A stretch of DNA of 35,671 nt from an uncultured Amaricoccus sp. (GTDB lineage Bacteria > Pseudomonadota > Alphaproteobacteria > Rhodobacterales > Rhodobacteraceae), in assembly GCF_937891315.1 (NCBI RefSeq), contig NZ_CALAGI010000088.1:1-35671 (forward strand), read 5' to 3'. Shown here piece by piece: positions 30,598-35,671 of the stretch. The stretch's first letter is position 1, and each line of letters begins with the position of its first letter. Made by a program: the position numbers and the translations under genes. The notes beneath the pieces are model-generated. The model did not search any database. It had not been told where the DNA came from and saw nothing but the letters and a program-made list of their open reading frames with translations.

Positions 30598-31375
30598 CCT
30601 CGCCGATCCCGGCCCGCAGGCCGTCCCGCACCCGCGCGGCGATCTCCAGAAACGCCGCGCTCTCGCGGATATGCAGCGGCCGCTCGCGCGGCAGCGGGCT
30701 TTCGATCACATCGGTCACCCGCCCCGGCCGCGGGCTCATCACCACGATCCGCGTCGAGAGATAGACCGCCTCCGGGATCGAATGGGTAACGAAGGCGATG
30801 GTCTTGCCGGTCCGCGCCCAGAGCGCCAGCAGTTCCTCGTTCAGCCGGTCGCGCACGATCTCGTCCAGCGCGCCGAAGGGTTCGTCCATCAGCAGGATGT
30901 CGGCGTCGAAGGCCAGCGCCCGCGCGATGCTCGCCCGTTGCTGCATGCCGCCCGACAGCTGCCAGGGGTATTTCTTCTCGAACCCGACCAGTTCCACCAG
31001 TTCGAGAACCCGCCGGCACCGCGCTTCGCGCTCAGCCTTCGGAAAGCCCATGATCTCCAGCGGCAGCGTGACGTTGTGCCCGATGGTCCGCCACGGAAAC
31101 AGCCCCGCCGCCTGAAAGACATAGCCATAGGCCCGCGCCCGCCGCGCCGCCGCCGGGCTCATGCCATTGACGGTCATCACCCCCTCGGTCGGCGATTCGA
31201 GATCGGCGGCGATCCGCAGGAACGTCGTCTTGCCGCAGCCCGACGGCCCGATGAAGCTGACGAAATCCCCGCGCCCGATCGCGAGATCCACGCCCTTCAG
31301 CGCATGCACCGGCCCGTCGGCGGTCTGGAAGGTCAGCCCGAGCCCCTTCGCCTCGATCACCGGCGCCTCAGGCAA
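30590..31375 (-). CDS. ABC transporter ATPase (SsuB/ThiZ type)
   Basis: A 261-residue nitrate/sulfonate/taurine/pyrimidine-type ATPase. It has Walker A GPSGCGKTT, the Q-loop in YVFQAAGLFPWRT, signature LSGGMQQR, Walker B ILLMDEPFGALDE and the switch His in VTHSIPEAV. The typical YLSTRIVVMSPRPGRV follows. The start is probably TTG 31375, overlapping the membrane-protein stop by eight bases; GTG 31360 (IEAKGLGL) is an alternative with GAGG in front. It energises the two permeases of the cluster. Confidence 0.92.
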   Translation of the reverse strand: MPEAPVIEAKGLGLTFQTADGPVHALKGVDLAIGRGDFVSFIGPSGCGKTTFLRIAADLESPTEGVMTVNGMSPAAARRARAYGYVFQAAGLFPWRTIGHNVTLPLEIMGFPKAEREARCRRVLELVELVGFEKKYPWQLSGGMQQRASIARALAFDADILLMDEPFGALDEIVRDRLNEELLALWARTGKTIAFVTHSIPEAVYLSTRIVVMSPRPGRVTDVIESPLPRERPLHIRESAAFLEIAARVRDGLRAGIGEDV

Positions 31376-31877
31376 CGGACGCCCCGACCGGCCCGAAGAA
31401 CAGTTGCGCCATCCGTTCGCGCCCGATGACGCCGATCAACTCGCCGAAGGCGGTGTAGACCAGAAACAAGGCGGCGAGCCAAAGCTGGATCATCGCGAAA
31501 TGCGCCCAGCTGAAGTCGGCCAGCACGAACTCCACGCCCGACCCCAGCCGCCGGTTCGCCAGCCAGCCGTGCACCCCATGCTCCAGCAGGCGGATCACCG
31601 TCGAGAGCGCGGAATAGAGCAGCGTCTTGGTCAGCACGTTCCACATCAGCGGCCGCGCGGGGTAGCGGTTGAAGAAGCCGCGATTATCCGCCACCAGCAC
31701 CGCCTTGCCGCAGACCAGCGCCGAAAGGCTCGCGCTGGCAAAGCCGAAGCTCGCCCCCGAACCCGAAAGCCAGGCCGTCAGCGCCAGCAGGTTGAAGGCG
31801 ACGAGAAAGAACAGCGTCGGCGGCAGCAACCCGCGCAGTTCGGACAACAGAAAGTCGCCGAGGCCTCGACCGGCCAC
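31368..31877 (-). CDS. Unrecognised inner-membrane protein in the pyrimidine cluster
   Basis: I do not recognise this 169-residue protein. It has four likely membrane segments: LLPPTLFFLVAFNLLALTAWL, SFGFASASLSALVCGKAVLVA, LTKTLLYSALSTVIRLLEHG and IQLWLAALFLVYTAFGELIGV. A basic loop (DNRGFFNRYPARPLMW) lies between the second and third. It starts with GTG 31877, two bases after the dihydropyrimidinase stop, and overlaps the ATPase start by eight bases, so it is firmly embedded in the operon. It could help uptake or be an accessory to the ABC system, but it does not resemble a known permease. No signal for cleavage is visible. Confidence 0.75.
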   Translation of the reverse strand: MAGRGLGDFLLSELRGLLPPTLFFLVAFNLLALTAWLSGSGASFGFASASLSALVCGKAVLVADNRGFFNRYPARPLMWNVLTKTLLYSALSTVIRLLEHGVHGWLANRRLGSGVEFVLADFSWAHFAMIQLWLAALFLVYTAFGELIGVIGRERMAQLFFGPVGASVA

Positions 31878-31879
31878 GT

Positions 31880-33331
31880 TCAGACCCCGCTCGCCGGGAT
31901 CCCCGTCCGCGTCACGGGGCGCGGCGCCGTCAGCGCCTTCCAGGTGGAGAGCGCCTTCGCCACCGGCGTGGCCGGCGGCCGCGCGACGAACTCGCCATGC
32001 CCCTCGGCCGGCTTCAGCGCCCCGTCGCCCAGCATCACCCGGCCCCGGCTCAGCACAAAGCGCGGCAGGCCGCGCACGGTCTTGCCTTCGAAGACATTGT
32101 AGTCAATCGCCGATTGCTGCGTCGCGGCCGAGATCACCTTCTCCTTCCTCGGATCCAGCACCACCAGATCGGCGTCCGCCCCGACCAGCACCGCGCCCTT
32201 CTTCGGATAGCAGTTCAGGATCTTCGCGATATTGGTGGAGGTCACCGCCACGAACTCGTTCGGCGTGATCCGCCCGGTCTCGACGCCGTAGGTCCAGAGC
32301 ATCGGCAGCCGGTCCTCCAGCCCGCCGGTCCCGTTCGGGATCCTGGTGAAATCTCCCACTCCGAACCGCTTCTGCGCCGTGGTGAAGGCGCAATGGTCCG
32401 TCGCCACGCAGGACAGCGTCCCGCTCGCCAACCCGGCCCAGAGGCCGTCCTGATGCCGCTTGTCCCGGAACGGCGGCGACATCACGCGCCGCGCCGCGTG
32501 GTCCCAGTCCGGGTTGGCATATTCGCTCTCGTCCAGCGTCAGGTGCTGGATCAGCGGCTCGCCCCAGACCCGCTTGCCCAGCATCTTCGCCCGCCGGATC
32601 GCCTCGTGCGCATCCTCGCAGGAGACATGCACGACATAGAGCGGCACCCCGGCCATATCCGCGATCATGATCGCCCGGTTGGTCGCCTCGCCCTCCACCT
32701 GCGGCGGGCGGCTGTAGGCATGCGCCTCCGGCCCGGTATTGCCCTCGGCCATCAGTCGCGCCTGCAACTCCGCCACCACGTCGCCGTTCTCGGCATGGAC
32801 CAGCGGAATGGCCCCAAGCTCCGCGCAGCGCCGGAACGACGCGAACATCTCGTCGTCATTCACCATCAGCGCGCCCTTGTAGGCCATGAAATGCTTGAAG
32901 GTGTTGATGCCCCGCTCGGCCACCAGCTTCATCTCGTCGAACACCTGCTCGCTCCACCAGGTCACCGCCATGTGGAACGAATAGTCGCAATGCGCCCGGG
33001 CGGTCTTGTTGTCCCACATCTTCAGCGCGTCGAGCAGCGACTGGCCGGGCGAGGGCAGCGCGAAATCCACCACCATCGTCGTCCCCCCCGCCAGCGCCGC
33101 CCGCGTGCCGCTGTCGAAATCGTCCGCCGAATAGGTGCCCATGAACGGCATTTCCAGGTGGGTATGCGGGTCGATCCCCCCCGGCATCACATAGGCGCCA
33201 GTGGCGTCGAGCACCGTGTCGCCGGTGAGCCCGGGACCGATCGCGGTGATCCGGCCACCCTCGATCTCGACGTCGGCCTCATAGGTCAGATCCGCGGTGA
33301 CGATGGTGCCGCCCTTGATGATGATGCTCAT
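31880..33331 (-). CDS. hydA: Dihydropyrimidinase/D-hydantoinase
   Basis: A 483-residue cyclic amidohydrolase that opens dihydrouracil, dihydrothymine or hydantoins to N-carbamoyl amino acids. The binuclear zinc site is complete: His56 and His58 in DPHTHLE, carboxylated Lys152 in FMAYKG, His179 in VHAENGD, His235 in YVVHVSCED, and the catalytic Asp in CVATDHCAF. GTGGLEDRLP is the family loop. Length fits bacterial dihydropyrimidinases. It lies nine bases after a small unknown gene and after the N-carbamoyl hydrolase. This is the second step of reductive pyrimidine degradation; the first-step dehydrogenase (PydA/PreT) is not in the window and may lie beyond the right edge. Confidence 0.94.
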   Translation of the reverse strand: MSIIIKGGTIVTADLTYEADVEIEGGRITAIGPGLTGDTVLDATGAYVMPGGIDPHTHLEMPFMGTYSADDFDSGTRAALAGGTTMVVDFALPSPGQSLLDALKMWDNKTARAHCDYSFHMAVTWWSEQVFDEMKLVAERGINTFKHFMAYKGALMVNDDEMFASFRRCAELGAIPLVHAENGDVVAELQARLMAEGNTGPEAHAYSRPPQVEGEATNRAIMIADMAGVPLYVVHVSCEDAHEAIRRAKMLGKRVWGEPLIQHLTLDESEYANPDWDHAARRVMSPPFRDKRHQDGLWAGLASGTLSCVATDHCAFTTAQKRFGVGDFTRIPNGTGGLEDRLPMLWTYGVETGRITPNEFVAVTSTNIAKILNCYPKKGAVLVGADADLVVLDPRKEKVISAATQQSAIDYNVFEGKTVRGLPRFVLSRGRVMLGDGALKPAEGHGEFVARPPATPVAKALSTWKALTAPRPVTRTGIPASGV

Positions 33332-33340
33332 TGCCCTCTC

Positions 33341-33658
33341 CTACTCCGCCGCCGCCAGCCCCGCCCGCAGCGCGTCGATTTCCGCGCGCGGCGCCGAAAG
33401 CCCGGCGCGCAGGCCCTCCGTCACGATACGCATCGCGAGGCCGAGGTCCATCGTGACCGCCGCCTGCCGCGCCCCGAGCGAACAGCTCAGCGCCCCGTCC
33501 GCGATCTCGCGTCCATAGACATGCAGATGCGCCGTGGCGGGCGCGTCATAGAACACCAGAACCTCGGCGCCCGCCGGCGCGCCGAAATCGGCCGCGAAGC
33601 CGAAGAGCCGCTGCGTCGCGGCGCCCACCGAGATCTCCAGACGCCCGAAGTCGGTCAT
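33341..33658 (-). CDS. Unrecognised small protein between the hydrolase genes
   Basis: A 105-residue protein I cannot name. It begins MTDFGRLEISVGAA after GGGGCG and ends AALAAAE. It contains a beta-rich middle (VLVFYDAPATAHLHVYGREI) and a C-terminal helix that repeats Ala, Leu and Arg. No membrane segment, signal peptide or metal motif is apparent. It lies 28 bp after the N-carbamoyl hydrolase and 9 bp before the dihydropyrimidinase, on the same strand, so it is probably translated with them. An accessory or stability role is possible, but nothing in the sequence shows it. Upstream in-frame starts exist, but they overlap the neighbour more. Confidence 0.65.
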   Translation of the reverse strand: MTDFGRLEISVGAATQRLFGFAADFGAPAGAEVLVFYDAPATAHLHVYGREIADGALSCSLGARQAAVTMDLGLAMRIVTEGLRAGLSAPRAEIDALRAGLAAAE

Positions 33659-33686
33659 CGCCCCGAACCCCGGGCGGAGGCGGACC

Positions 33687-34937
33687 TCACTCCACCACCC
33701 CCGCCGTCTCCAGCACAGCGTGAAACAGCACGTTGGCCGCCTTCTCCGCCCAGTCGGGTGTGATCTCCTCGGCCTCGTTGTGGCTGAGGCCATCCACGCA
33801 GGGACACATGACCATCGTCGCCGGCGCCACCCTGGCGGCCCAGCAGGCGTCATGCCCGGCGCCCGAGATCAGATCGCGGTGCGAATAGCCGAGCCGCTCC
33901 GCCGCGCCGCGCACGCGGGCCACCAGCTCCGGCGCGAAGGTGACGGGATCGAAATGCCCCACCGCCTCCACCGCGCAGCCGACGCCGAGACCCGCGCAGA
34001 TCGCCGCCGCCTCGGCCTCGATCCTCGCCCGCATCCGGTCGAGTTTCGCAAGCTCGGGCGAGCGGATATCCACGGTGAAGACCACCGTCCCCGGCAGCAC
34101 GTTGCGCGAGTTGGGCGCGAATTTCACCTGGCCGACGCCGCCCACGGCCCCCGGCTGTTCGCCCATCGCCACCGCCTGGACCATCTCGAAGATCCGCGCC
34201 ATGGCGAGACCCGCGTTCACCCGCATCTCCATCGGCGTCGAGCCGGTATGCGCCTCCTTGCCGGTCAGGGTGAATTCCAGCCACCACAGGCCCTGACAAT
34301 GGGTGACGACGCCGATCTCGCGACCCTCGGCCTCGAGGATCGGTCCCTGTTCGATATGCAGCTCGAAATAGGCGTGCATCTTGCGCGCGCCAACCGGCTC
34401 GTCGCCCTTCCAGCCGATCCGCTCCAGCTCGTCGCCGAAGCGCATGCCGTCGAGATCGGTCCGCGCAAACGCATAGTCGAGCGTATGCACCCCGGCGAAC
34501 ACTCCGCTCGCCAGCATCGCCGGCGCGAACCGCGCGCCCTCCTCGTTGGTCCAGTTGGTGACGACGATCGGATGCCGGGTGCGGATCCCGAGGTCGTTCA
34601 TCGACCGCACGGCCTCCAGCGCGCCGAGCACGCCGAGCACCCCGTCGTACCTTCCCCCCGTCGGCTGGGTGTCGAGATGGCTGCCCATATAGACCGGCGC
34701 CGCGTCCGGGTCTTCCCCCGCCCGCGTCGCGAACATGGTGCCGATCTGGTCGACGCCCATTGTCATGCCGGCCGCCTCGCACCAGCCTTGGAACAAAGCC
34801 CGCCCCTCGGCATCGGCGTCGGTCAGCGTCTGGCGGTTGTTGCCTCCCGCCACGCCGGGCCCGATCTCCGCCATCGCCATCAGCGAGTCCCAGAGTCTCG
34901 CGCCGTCAATCCTGAGGTTCTCGCCGGGTACGCTCAT
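33687..34937 (-). CDS. Zn-dependent N-carbamoyl amino acid/beta-ureidopropionase-type hydrolase
   Basis: A 416-residue M20/M28-type amidohydrolase (allantoate amidohydrolase, N-carbamoyl-L-amino-acid hydrolase, bacterial beta-ureidopropionase group). Metal ligands are His87 in GSHLDTQ, Asp98 in GRYDG, Glu132/133 in TNEEG, His194 in ELHIEQG, and a late His in LSHNEAEE. GKEAHTGSTPMEMR belongs to the dimerisation lid. It releases carbon dioxide and ammonia from N-carbamoyl compounds, most likely N-carbamoyl-beta-alanine here because dihydropyrimidinase is next door. Allantoate is a possible alternative. It follows the aminotransferase by 30 bp. Confidence 0.92.
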   Translation of the reverse strand: MSVPGENLRIDGARLWDSLMAMAEIGPGVAGGNNRQTLTDADAEGRALFQGWCEAAGMTMGVDQIGTMFATRAGEDPDAAPVYMGSHLDTQPTGGRYDGVLGVLGALEAVRSMNDLGIRTRHPIVVTNWTNEEGARFAPAMLASGVFAGVHTLDYAFARTDLDGMRFGDELERIGWKGDEPVGARKMHAYFELHIEQGPILEAEGREIGVVTHCQGLWWLEFTLTGKEAHTGSTPMEMRVNAGLAMARIFEMVQAVAMGEQPGAVGGVGQVKFAPNSRNVLPGTVVFTVDIRSPELAKLDRMRARIEAEAAAICAGLGVGCAVEAVGHFDPVTFAPELVARVRGAAERLGYSHRDLISGAGHDACWAARVAPATMVMCPCVDGLSHNEAEEITPDWAEKAANVLFHAVLETAGVVE

Positions 34938-34967
34938 GTTGCTTCCAGAAGGTTGGGACGGAATGGA

Positions 34968-35671
<704 letters not shown>

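Overview
This window is GC-rich, gene-dense bacterial chromosome, most likely from an alphaproteobacterium (Rhodobacterales- or Rhizobiales-like). The signs are the pCobT-type cobaltochelatase subunit, possible CtrA-type TTAA motifs, an operator of iron-regulator type, frequent ATGA/GTGA gene overlaps, and the gene families present. I see no rRNA, tRNA, CRISPR array, transposase or phage gene. There are 28 well-supported protein genes, one gene cut by the right edge, two small or unrecognised genes and one speculative small ORF.

Layout. (1) 97-3041: an NADPH-dependent FMN reductase faces a HxlR-type regulator across a short region with a perfect inverted repeat; the regulator overlaps cobT by four bases. 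(2) 3042-3349: a convergent intergenic region packed with hairpins. (3) 3350-4458: a cation diffusion facilitator whose long upstream region holds an 87-bp dispersed repeat and an operator of iron-regulator type. (4) 4459-19882: thirteen genes on the minus strand that look like one catabolic operon. In transcription order these are a 1,5-anhydro-D-fructose reductase, a CoA-transferase, an enoyl-CoA hydratase, an aldehyde dehydrogenase, a glucose-type ABC importer (binding protein, two permeases, ATPase), a GMC oxidoreductase, an SDR, a second GMC oxidoreductase, a DUF993 aldolase-like protein and a LacI regulator. A sigma70-like promoter at its head carries two LacI-type operator candidates. 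(5) 19996-23866: an exopolysaccharide fragment with a BY-kinase, a WecG/TagA glycosyltransferase and a Wzz/GumC co-polymerase around an AT-rich regulatory region; the second repeat copy is here. (6) 23973-35671: a reductive pyrimidine/beta-alanine catabolism cluster with an aminotransferase (partial), N-carbamoyl-beta-alanine hydrolase type enzyme, small unknown protein, dihydropyrimidinase, unknown membrane protein, NMT1/THI5-type ABC transporter, ureohydrolase and malonyl-CoA synthetase. A YcaQ-family DNA glycosylase on the opposite strand splits it.

How the genes work together. The strongest candidate for an under-described system is the operon in (4). Its first enzyme keeps the catalytic and cofactor residues of Sinorhizobium 1,5-anhydro-D-fructose reductase. 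The importer is of glucose/mannose type, and the operon has two flavin sugar/alcohol oxidoreductases, a lysine-containing aldolase-like TIM barrel, an aldehyde dehydrogenase and CoA-handling enzymes. I infer import and stepwise oxidation, cleavage and CoA activation of 1,5-anhydrohexitols or a related pyranoside, controlled by the operon's own LacI protein. In (6), uracil- or hydantoin-derived N-carbamoyl compounds would give beta-alanine, then malonate semialdehyde by transamination. MatB suggests a malonate branch, and the ureohydrolase could feed beta-alanine from 3-guanidinopropionate. Both routes are inferences from family and context.
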